Source: Planctomycetota bacterium (GTDB lineage: Bacteria > Planctomycetota > Phycisphaerae > UBA1845 > UTPLA1). From it: a stretch of DNA of 6,102 nt. A program made the translations under genes and the position numbers. Below, in pieces: positions 1 through 5,166 of this stretch. The notes under the pieces are model-generated. The model worked only from the letters and a program-made list of their open reading frames with translations. It was not told the origin of the DNA and ran no database searches. The first letter of the stretch is position 1; each line of letters opens with the position of its first letter. The stretch lies in assembly GCA_027295245.1 (NCBI GenBank), contig JAPULF010000021.1, positions 1-6,102 on the forward strand. The letters are read 5' to 3'.

Positions 1-579
1 ACGACACCGCGGCAGATCAAGCTGTTTCGCCAGGCCGTGTTTGCCCGAGTGGAGCACGTGACGTTCGAGCAGGGGACGGCATCGTTCCTGAGACGATTGT
101 CGGGACGGTTCGATCAACTCCGACGCAGCAGGCGGCTGCAGTCCGGCAGGGGACCGGCGCCCCGTCTCGGGGATAGGGGAACCGCGCGGGCGATCGAGCA
201 GATTGAAGCGATGGGTGCATCGGGCGATTTTGACGGCGCCGTCTGCGACGAGTTGCTCACGCGGTATGTTCGATTTCGGATTGCGGCGCGCTCGGCGTTC
301 GGACCAGCCTACTATGACTGGTCCGTGATCGAGGGCGTCCGGGCATTGGTCCTGTCAGTTGCGGTCGTGGGTTGGCTTACGCGGTATGTCGCGGCCTCCG
401 CCGACCGAACTGAATACGTCCACGGCGACGTGACTGCGGCGCTCGGCATGATTGACCGAACGTCCGGACGTTCGCCCATATTGGGTACGGTCTCTGCCCG
501 CTTGCGTTTGCGGTACTTGCGGGAGCACGACGGGTTGATTCAATTCCTCGATCGATTCGCTCCGGTCGACGGCGGCTAA
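1..579 (+). CDS. C-terminal part of a YkgJ/FliB-like cysteine-cluster protein (5' end outside window)
   Basis: The frame is open from base 1 and ends at TAA 577-579, giving 192 visible residues; a GTG at 37 is only an internal codon, so the gene is cut by the window edge. I see an Arg-rich linker (about residues 28-60), then a mostly helical region with a Y-V-R-F-R-I segment, an aromatic F-G-P-A-Y-Y-D-W stretch, a hydrophobic helix ending V-V-G-W-L, and a late M-I-D-R-x-x-G-R-S-P-I-L-G motif. This order resembles, from memory, the C-terminal region of long YkgJ-family proteins, which include the flagellin lysine N-methylase FliB. The N-terminal cysteine cluster that would prove it is not in the window, and only one Cys is visible here. 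It converges on motB. A methylase role is a tentative inference; otherwise call it hypothetical. Confidence 0.45.
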   Translation, partial: TTPRQIKLFRQAVFARVEHVTFEQGTASFLRRLSGRFDQLRRSRRLQSGRGPAPRLGDRGTARAIEQIEAMGASGDFDGAVCDELLTRYVRFRIAARSAFGPAYYDWSVIEGVRALVLSVAVVGWLTRYVAASADRTEYVHGDVTAALGMIDRTSGRSPILGTVSARLRLRYLREHDGLIQFLDRFAPVDGG

Positions 580-630
580 TGCTGCGCCGCTTGGTCGTCC
601 CGCAGGGGGCGTTGCCCGCGACGTTTAGAA

Positions 631-658
631 AAGCCCGGTCAGGGTGAACTTCGGGCTT
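631..658 (-). terminator. Likely intrinsic terminator of motAB, overlapping the motB stop codon
   Basis: Read on the minus strand, AAGCCCG (658-652) pairs perfectly with CGGGCTT (637-631) across a 14-base loop, and the 3' arm runs directly into TTTTCTAAA. The 5' arm lies within the last codons of motB and the stop codon (641-639) is in the loop. The stem is short (7 bp) and the T-tract is interrupted, so strength is uncertain. The position at the end of the operon, facing a convergent gene, fits a terminator. Confidence 0.55.
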
Positions 659-1403
659 GGCGGGCCAGGTCCTCGGGTGTTTGCGGTTTGGCGTTGTAGT
701 CGTCGATGCGTGACTGGGTGAGAATGATTTCTACGCGGCGGTTGGCGGCTCGGCGGCCGTCGTCGTAGGTTTGGTCGAGGACCGGTTCATAGGGTCCCGC
801 CGCTTCGACACGGATTGCCCGGCGGGGGACGCCGAGTTCGACCAGTCGGTCGCGCGTGTTTCGAGCCCTGGCGTAGGACAGATCCAGCGGATCGGCATGA
901 GGCGAGTCGAGAGGGAGCGGTTCGTAGGCGGCGTGTCCGCGGATCTCTATCTTGTTGCGCTTGCCGCGGAGTTCCGTGGCCAGCTTCTCGAGGAGGCGGT
1001 CCATGTCGGGTTCGATCTCGGCGCTGAATCGGGCGAATGCGATGGGCCCCCCCACGACGAGTTGGATTCCGTCGCGTATTTGCTTGACGCGATAGAAGCG
1101 GCCGTCCACGCCGGGATCGTCGGCGTGGCCGAGGTTCTTGTTTTCGTTCTTGATGATGATGGTCTCGAACTGAATGAGAAAGCTCTTGAAATCGATCACG
1201 TCGTCGGAAAAGTAGCCGGTCTGGGACTGGTTGCCGAAGGCCTGCCGGATGGATTCGATGGCGGCCATGAACAACTTGTCACGGTCGTCGAAGTTTGCGA
1301 GGGCCGCCAAGAGCACGAAGAAGCACAATAGCAGCGTCATCATGTCGCCGTAGGTCACCATCCATGCGGGTGCCCCGGCCGGCGCTTGTCTCTTCTTCCG
1401 CAT
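639..1403 (-). CDS. motB: Flagellar motor stator protein MotB (OmpA-family)
   Basis: Encodes 254 residues, starting at ATG 1403 behind a clear AAGGA site. MotB forms, with MotA, the stator that converts ion flow into flagellar rotation and is anchored to peptidoglycan. Visible features in order: a basic N-terminus (M-R-K-K-R), the W-M-V-T-Y-G-D-M-M-T motif with the ion-binding aspartate at Asp20, a single membrane helix (about 14-36), a periplasmic linker, and an OmpA-like peptidoglycan-binding domain (about 110-230) with I-E-I-R-G-H-A, L-S-Y-A-R-A-R-N-T and the closing N-R-R-V-E-I motif. The length is a little under the usual 260-310. The helix around the aspartate (D-M-M-T-L-L-L-C-F-F-V-L-L) looks more like Na+-type PomB than E. 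coli MotB, but ion choice cannot be decided from this alone. It follows motA by 87 bases on the same strand. A short cytoplasmic-side tail after residue 232 is not recognisable. Confidence 0.95.
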   Translation of the reverse strand: MRKKRQAPAGAPAWMVTYGDMMTLLLCFFVLLAALANFDDRDKLFMAAIESIRQAFGNQSQTGYFSDDVIDFKSFLIQFETIIIKNENKNLGHADDPGVDGRFYRVKQIRDGIQLVVGGPIAFARFSAEIEPDMDRLLEKLATELRGKRNKIEIRGHAAYEPLPLDSPHADPLDLSYARARNTRDRLVELGVPRRAIRVEAAGPYEPVLDQTYDDGRRAANRRVEIILTQSRIDDYNAKPQTPEDLARQARSSP

Positions 1404-1409
1404 CGAAGT

Positions 1410-1414
1410 TCCTT
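1410..1414 (-). promoter_or_regulatory. Ribosome binding site of motB
   Basis: Minus-strand AAGGA sits 6 bases before the motB ATG. This fixes the start and shows motB has its own translation initiation rather than being coupled by overlap to motA. Confidence 0.7.
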
Positions 1415-1468
1415 ATGGGCACCGGCACATCTTGCTCGGCGGGTGTTCGCACAGGCGGTTCCCGGCGC

Positions 1469-1490
1469 CCCGCGACCTCTGGGACGCGGG
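1469..1490 (-). other. GC-rich hairpin immediately after the motA stop, in the motA-motB gap
   Basis: CCCGCG (1490-1485 on the minus strand) pairs with CGCGGG (1474-1469) around a 10-base loop that can form a further CC/GG pair. It begins at the base after the motA TGA (1493-1491). No T-run follows, so it is not an ordinary terminator. It could protect or slow the transcript between the genes and help set the MotA:MotB ratio (stators hold more MotA than MotB), which is inference. Confidence 0.35.
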
Positions 1491-2276
1491 TCAGGCTGCG
1501 GTGGCCGCCGCGAGCTTGGTGCGCTGCTTCGGCGACAGGAATACGGCCAGTTTCATTTCGAGGACGCGGGGGTTGTCGCCCGCTTGCAGTCCCATGATGC
1601 CGGCCTTGGCAATCTCGAGAGACAGCATTTCCTCGTCGTGCTTGGCATTGAGTTTGTCCGCCAGCGGCAGGCATATTACGTTCGCCATGACGGCGCCGTA
1701 CATCGTCGTCAACAGGGCGATCGCCATACCGGGACCGATCTTGGACGGGTCGTCCATGTTCTTGAGCATGACCACGAGTCCGACGAGCGTACCGATCATG
1801 CCGAAGGCGGGGGCGTATTTTCCAAAGAGATCGAGAACGCCCTTGCCTTCCTCGTGGCGCTTTTCGATGGCTTCCAATTCGAATTCGAGCACCTGTTTGA
1901 CGGTGTCGCCCTCGGTTCCGTCGACGACCATTTGCAGGCCGTTTTGGAGGAACGTGTCCTTCATCTCGCTGATGGTGTTTTGCAGGGACAGTATGCCCTC
2001 TCGACGGGCGACGTCCGCCAGTTTGACGAGTTCCTGGATGAGCACCTCGGGCGGGCGGCCGCGGTTGAAGAAGGCGTTCATGGTGATCTTTGCCATCGCC
2101 AGGAAGCGATCCACTCGGCAGCTTAGAAGTACAATGAAAGTCGAACCGCAGACGACCATGACGAACGCGGCCGGATCCAGGAACGTACCGAAGATGTCAC
2201 CGCCGGAGCCGCTGTACAGCGACCACATCAGAAGCCCGAACGCGGCGAACAGGCCGATGATCGTTCCCAAGTCCAT
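1491..2276 (-). CDS. motA: Flagellar motor stator protein MotA (MotA/PomA family)
   Basis: Encodes 261 residues, the usual MotA/PomA length, starting at ATG 2276 behind AAGGGAG. MotA surrounds the MotB helix in the inner membrane and its cytoplasmic loop pushes on the rotor protein FliG. Four membrane helices are visible: about 3-22, 33-52, 152-172 and 183-206. The family signature Y-A-P-A-F-G-M-I-G-T-L-V-G-L lies in helix 3 (Pro156, matching E. coli Pro173) and the L-L-T-T-M-Y-G segment and conserved Pro204 (matching Pro222) in helix 4. The rotor-contact segment reads A-R-R-E-G-I-L-S-L-Q (90-99): the arginine matching E. coli Arg90 is kept (Arg91), but the position matching Glu98 is Gln99. 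The Thr-rich helices 3-4 are like Na+-type PomA, though that is only suggestive. First gene of a motA-motB operon. Confidence 0.96.
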   Translation of the reverse strand: MDLGTIIGLFAAFGLLMWSLYSGSGGDIFGTFLDPAAFVMVVCGSTFIVLLSCRVDRFLAMAKITMNAFFNRGRPPEVLIQELVKLADVARREGILSLQNTISEMKDTFLQNGLQMVVDGTEGDTVKQVLEFELEAIEKRHEEGKGVLDLFGKYAPAFGMIGTLVGLVVMLKNMDDPSKIGPGMAIALLTTMYGAVMANVICLPLADKLNAKHDEEMLSLEIAKAGIMGLQAGDNPRVLEMKLAVFLSPKQRTKLAAATAA

Positions 2277-2281
2277 GAATG

Positions 2282-2288
2282 CTCCCTT
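2282..2288 (-). promoter_or_regulatory. Ribosome binding site of motA
   Basis: Minus-strand AAGGGAG lies 5 bases before the motA ATG at 2276 and supports that start. A second GGAGG (2300-2296) farther upstream has no start codon at a suitable distance. Confidence 0.75.
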
Positions 2289-2315
2289 CGACCGACCTCC
2301 GTATGGGTCAGGCGG

Positions 2316-2343
2316 TTATCGGCCAACGTCCGATCAAGGTGGA
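2316..2343 (-). promoter_or_regulatory. Possible sigma-28 (FliA-type) promoter for motAB
   Basis: On the minus strand GCCGATAA (2323-2316) matches the known enterobacterial FliA -10 consensus exactly, 39 bases before the motA ATG, which would leave a leader of about 33 bases containing the ribosome binding site. The -35 side is poor: TCCACCTT at a 12-base spacing shares only four of eight positions with TAAAGTTT. Stator genes are classic late, sigma-28-dependent genes, so the position is plausible, but the consensus may differ in this organism. Confidence 0.35.
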
Positions 2344-2540
2344 ACCTGTGTGTTTCAGGCGATTCCTCAACGGGTTCATCGGTCGGAAGGGGTTGCGATT
2401 GCAGAATGATGTGGTTGGAATTCGGACTTGTGCGGTGGGGGGGGCTGTCAGCGATTATCATGGCGCGGGTGCTTCGCCGTCGTTCCGAAATGCGATGCGG
2501 GACTTCCATGCGGCGGACCGTTCGGACTGTGCCAGTACCC

Positions 2541-2547
2541 AGAGAGG
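2541..2547 (+). promoter_or_regulatory. Ribosome binding site supporting a TTG start
   Basis: AGAGAGG lies 8 bases before TTG 2556. This is the best placed Shine-Dalgarno-like sequence for the glycosyltransferase. The next candidate start, GTG 2604, lacks a comparable site, and the first internal ATG would delete the first membrane helix and the catalytic Asp motif. Confidence 0.55.
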
Positions 2548-2555
2548 TCCGGTAG

Positions 2556-3962
2556 TTGAACGCGGACAATCCTACTCACTCGAATGCGGCCGATAAGACC
2601 TCGGTGTTCGCCAGGTCGCGATGGCTTGCCCCGCTCGTTGTGTTCCTGCTTGCGCTGGCTGTGCGGTTACCGTTTCTGCATGCGCCGGGGTTTCCGCCGG
2701 ATCAGGATCAGTTCTTTTCCTGGTCGCAGCGATCGGCGGATGAAGGGATGTCGGCGGTGTATCGCCCTGCCGACTTCATGTGGCCGTCCAATTATCCGCC
2801 GGCATATCACTACGTGCTGCGGGGGCTGGCGGAGGTGTTTCACTGGCGGACCGGTCGGGACCTCGATCGACAGGTCCGGTCGGAGGCCTATTACGGCCGC
2901 GGCACCGAGTCCGCGCTCGCGGCGGCCTTGATCTACAAGTTGCCTGCCGTCTTTGCGGATGCGATTCTCGGGGCGCTGCTCGTTGTATGGCTCGGGCGGC
3001 GGGTGCGAGCGAGGACGGCATTTGTGGTCGGGGGCGTATATGTGCTGCTGCCCGCGGTGATCCACAACTCGTCGGTCTGGGGGCAGGTGGATGCGATTCC
3101 CACGCTTCTGGTGGTGGCGTCTTTGGAGGCGGCACGGCGACGCAAATTGCCGGCGATGTGGGCGCTCGCGACGATCGCGGCCCTGACCAAGGCCCAGGTC
3201 CTGGTCTTTGCGCCGATTTGGCTCTTGATCGCGGTTTCGGATTTGCGGCTGCAATGGAAGCGCGGACTACTCGGCCTCCTGATTGCGGTCGTGATTTGTG
3301 TGATCGTGGTATTGCCCTTCTGGAACGAACTGGATGGTGTCAAAACGGCCTATACCGGGGCGGCCGACTTTTATCCGTACGTTCACTTGAACGGGTTCAG
3401 CGCCTGGTTTCTGTCCAACCCGATCGAGCGACCGCAATTGCGCGATCTCGATCGAGTCTATGCCCGAGACAACCAGCCGTTTGCACTCGGCGTGACCCCG
3501 AAGATATTCGGCTCGATCGGGCTCGGCGTTGTCGCGGTCTTGGTCATCCTGCTGATGCGCCGGCGGGGGTGTGACGAGGCGTCGCTTTTCTGGGCCGCGC
3601 GAACGTTGCCGCTGGCGTTTTTTGTCTTTTCGACGCAGATGCACGAGCGCTATGCGTTTCCGATCCTGGCCGTGGGGGCGTGGTCATTTCTTGGGTCGCG
3701 CCGCTGGCGGACCTGGTGGGGCATTCTTGCTGTCTGCGTTACGGCGAACGTCTTGTGGTCTTGGGCGGGTCCCGGCGACGGCGCGGTTGTGTCGGCGATC
3801 GAGCGCGTCTTGTGGTCGAAGTGGCTGGGAGTCAAGCCGGGCGTCCTGTTCAGCCTCGCGTTCATTGCCGCGCTGGGCGCGTCTTTGTCGGGGTGGATTG
3901 ACGGGCTGGGTGCATTCGCACCCACATCCTTACGACCGGCGCCGGATACGAAGGCCGGTTGA
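2556..3962 (+). CDS. Multi-pass GT-C type glycosyltransferase (mannosyl/glucosyltransferase-like)
   Basis: Encodes 468 residues from a probable TTG start (ATG-type codons come too late). About ten to eleven hydrophobic helices are visible, the first at about 24-40. The first outer loop carries P-D-Q-D-Q-F (48-53), matching the acidic motif that GT-C enzymes use as catalytic base, followed by W-P-S-N-Y-P-P-A-Y (76-84), like the Y-P-P motif of the PMT/GT39 group. Further on are V-W-G-Q-V-D-A-I (174-181), L-T-K-A-Q (210-214), V-H-L-N-G-F-S (276-282) and S-T-Q-M-H-E-R-Y-A-F-P (359-369), the last two recalling ALG6/ALG8-like and bacterial membrane mannosyltransferases. From family knowledge such enzymes take a sugar from a polyprenyl-phosphate donor and add it to a lipid, glycan or protein outside the membrane. 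Donor and acceptor cannot be read from the sequence. It stands alone, divergent from motA and convergent with the LysM gene. Confidence 0.85.
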   Translation: MNADNPTHSNAADKTSVFARSRWLAPLVVFLLALAVRLPFLHAPGFPPDQDQFFSWSQRSADEGMSAVYRPADFMWPSNYPPAYHYVLRGLAEVFHWRTGRDLDRQVRSEAYYGRGTESALAAALIYKLPAVFADAILGALLVVWLGRRVRARTAFVVGGVYVLLPAVIHNSSVWGQVDAIPTLLVVASLEAARRRKLPAMWALATIAALTKAQVLVFAPIWLLIAVSDLRLQWKRGLLGLLIAVVICVIVVLPFWNELDGVKTAYTGAADFYPYVHLNGFSAWFLSNPIERPQLRDLDRVYARDNQPFALGVTPKIFGSIGLGVVAVLVILLMRRRGCDEASLFWAARTLPLAFFVFSTQMHERYAFPILAVGAWSFLGSRRWRTWWGILAVCVTANVLWSWAGPGDGAVVSAIERVLWSKWLGVKPGVLFSLAFIAALGASLSGWIDGLGAFAPTSLRPAPDTKAG

Positions 3963-4012
3963 ACGTACACGGTTGAGCGTAGTCAATACCCTTATGTCGA
4001 GCCGAGCGGTCA

Positions 4013-4032
4013 GCGAGTGTCCGCGAGTGTCC
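4013..4032 (+). repeat. Tandem duplication of a 10-base unit
   Basis: GCGAGTGTCC occurs twice back to back (4013-4022 and 4023-4032), with two bases of a third copy following. The second copy overlaps the left arm of the adjacent inverted repeat by one base. It is small and its function is unknown. Confidence 0.7.
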
Positions 4033-4098
4033 GCACCCTGATTCCGATTGGGACGGTTCGTGAGGGGCTTCTCAAACACGCTCGAAGATCAGGGTGCG
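4032..4098. repeat. Perfect 11-base inverted repeat at the convergent gene junction
   Basis: CGCACCCTGAT (4032-4042) is the exact reverse complement of ATCAGGGTGCG (4088-4098), 45 bases apart. In the minus-strand RNA the stem can extend by four more pairs past a single bulged base. The loop itself contains a small hairpin, TGAG/CTCA (4061-4064 and 4071-4074). The element lies between the ends of the glycosyltransferase and LysM genes, so a shared 3' end structure is the natural guess. No T-run follows on either strand, so it is not a canonical intrinsic terminator. Confidence 0.6.
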
Positions 4099-4118
4099 AT
4101 TCGCCTCGGGCAGACCGG

Positions 4119-5126
4119 TTATTCGGCCGGCGGAAGCTTGATGGTCATTCCTTCGCGGAGGCGTTTGGGGTTGTTTTTGACGAGGGTCTTATTGAGCTTG
4201 TAGATGGCGTTCCAGCGGCGGCCGTCGCCGTAAAGGTGTTTGGCGATGGTGTAGAAGGAGTCGCCTTCGCGCACCTCGTAGGTTCGGGGGGCGGCGGTGT
4301 TTCGCGGAGCCGTGGTGCGAGGCCCGGGTTTGATTCCGGCCGGATCGATGTTGGGATCGGGGAGGATGATTGATTGACCCGGGCGGATTCGCTTGGGGTT
4401 CTTGATGTTCGGGTTGGCGCGTCGGATGCGTTCGACATCGCTGCCCGAACCGTAGTAGAGGATGGCGATTTCGTAGAGGGTTTCGCCTTCCTGTACTTCG
4501 TGTTGTTGCGGCCAGGATTCGGTGGGCGGTTGGGCTGCCGTCGGCAAGTCTGGTGTCGGCCGATGGGCGTTTCGCAGATTTTCTCGAGTGGCCTTGGTCA
4601 GGGCGTCGGCGGCGCCTGATCTAAGGGCCGCGTGTTTCGTGACCGCGGGAGTGGCTCGCTCGATCGGGTGGCCGGGTTCGGGGTCCTTTCGGACGGCGAC
4701 GGTTTGGTTTGATACCGGAGCGAAATCGTGCCTTTCCGGTGGCAAACGGTCTTCCGGCATGTGGAAGTCGCCTGTCGTTCGGCCTTCGGGGACGACGAAG
4801 CCTTCCGGCGGTCGGGTGTCCGGGGCTTTCGCCGCGGTTCGATCGCTCGAGCGTCCGGGCGATCGGGAACCTCGGGTTGATAGTCGGCCGACGTTTTCGA
4901 GGCCCAGGACCCGATTCTGAGCTGACGGTGCGTCTTCGCGATTTGACGACGTCGCCAAGGCTACTTTTCGATCCGTGCTCAGCGGAATCTGCGGGATCGC
5001 CGTAGCGTTCGCGTCAGTCGAAATGAAGATGTCCTCGGCGTCTCGGCTGCTCCCGTAGAAATAGCCGCTCGCGACCACGACGATCACGAGCCCGACCAGG
5101 ACGCCGACCTTGGTGTCGTTTTTCAT
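4119..5126 (-). CDS. Membrane-anchored protein with two C-terminal LysM domains
   Basis: Encodes 335 residues from ATG 5126. The frame stays open farther upstream (to 5288), but that would overlap the secF end, while 5126 has AAGGA at 7 bases and puts a membrane helix at the N-terminus. Features in order: short basic tip, one hydrophobic helix (about 7-25, no lipobox cysteine), a long low-complexity linker rich in Pro, Arg, Thr and Ala (about 30-205) that is probably disordered, then two LysM domains. LysM1 spans about 208-256 (H-E-V-Q-E-G-E-T-L-Y-E-I-A ... P-G-Q-S-I-I-L-P), and LysM2 about 282-333 (Y-E-V-R-E-G-D-S-F-Y-T-I-A ... E-G-M-T-I-K-L-P). LysM modules bind N-acetylglucosamine-containing glycans, usually peptidoglycan. 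No catalytic domain is present. It lies 40 bases after secF on the same strand and is probably co-transcribed. A periplasmic spacer or wall-tethering role is inference. Confidence 0.88.
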   Translation of the reverse strand: MKNDTKVGVLVGLVIVVVASGYFYGSSRDAEDIFISTDANATAIPQIPLSTDRKVALATSSNREDAPSAQNRVLGLENVGRLSTRGSRSPGRSSDRTAAKAPDTRPPEGFVVPEGRTTGDFHMPEDRLPPERHDFAPVSNQTVAVRKDPEPGHPIERATPAVTKHAALRSGAADALTKATRENLRNAHRPTPDLPTAAQPPTESWPQQHEVQEGETLYEIAILYYGSGSDVERIRRANPNIKNPKRIRPGQSIILPDPNIDPAGIKPGPRTTAPRNTAAPRTYEVREGDSFYTIAKHLYGDGRRWNAIYKLNKTLVKNNPKRLREGMTIKLPPAE

Positions 5127-5133
5127 GGCACCG

Positions 5134-5138
5134 TCCTT
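5134..5138 (-). promoter_or_regulatory. Ribosome binding site that decides the LysM protein start
   Basis: Minus-strand AAGGA lies 7 bases before ATG 5126, in the 40-base gap after the secF stop. It supports the shorter start over upstream in-frame codons that lie inside secF. Confidence 0.75.
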
Positions 5139-5166
5139 GGCGCAGTTGGACTCCGTTCTCGCGTCG

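Larger units (their letters stand above)
2277..2555. other. Divergent intergenic region between motA and the glycosyltransferase gene
   Basis: These 279 bases must carry promoters for both directions. The motA side holds the ribosome binding site and the sigma-28-like box. On the glycosyltransferase side I see the ribosome binding site next to the TTG start and a run of eight G (2437-2444), but no convincing -35/-10 pair. Minus-strand GATAAT, read from the plus-strand ATTATC at 2454-2459, resembles a -10 box without a matching -35. Open frames cross the region but look like chance: biased composition, overlap with flanking genes and no ribosome binding site. Confidence 0.6.

Noticed and set aside
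601..620. Hairpin GGGC-GTT-GCCC after the left gene as a plus-strand terminator
   Set aside because: The stem is only four base pairs with a bulged extension and is followed by ACGTTTAG rather than a real T-run; too weak to call.
1386..2409. Long plus-strand open frames opposite motA (246 and 325 residues)
   Set aside because: MotA on the minus strand is an unmistakable family member, and the opposite frames show no recognisable domain. They are antisense by-products of codon bias.
2461..2478. Possible sigma-54 promoter (TGGC...GC) before the glycosyltransferase
   Set aside because: The GG and GC elements are not at the required 10-base spacing and the TTGC part is missing.
2228..2569. A 113-residue minus-strand frame spanning the whole divergent intergenic region
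   Set aside because: It overlaps the start of both motA and the glycosyltransferase gene, has no ribosome binding site, and has a biased, non-protein-like composition. It is probably a chance open frame in GC-rich DNA.
2587..2594. A second GCCGATAA, on the plus strand inside the glycosyltransferase start
   Set aside because: It is within coding sequence and downstream of the best start, and the bases at the -35 distance do not match the sigma-28 consensus.
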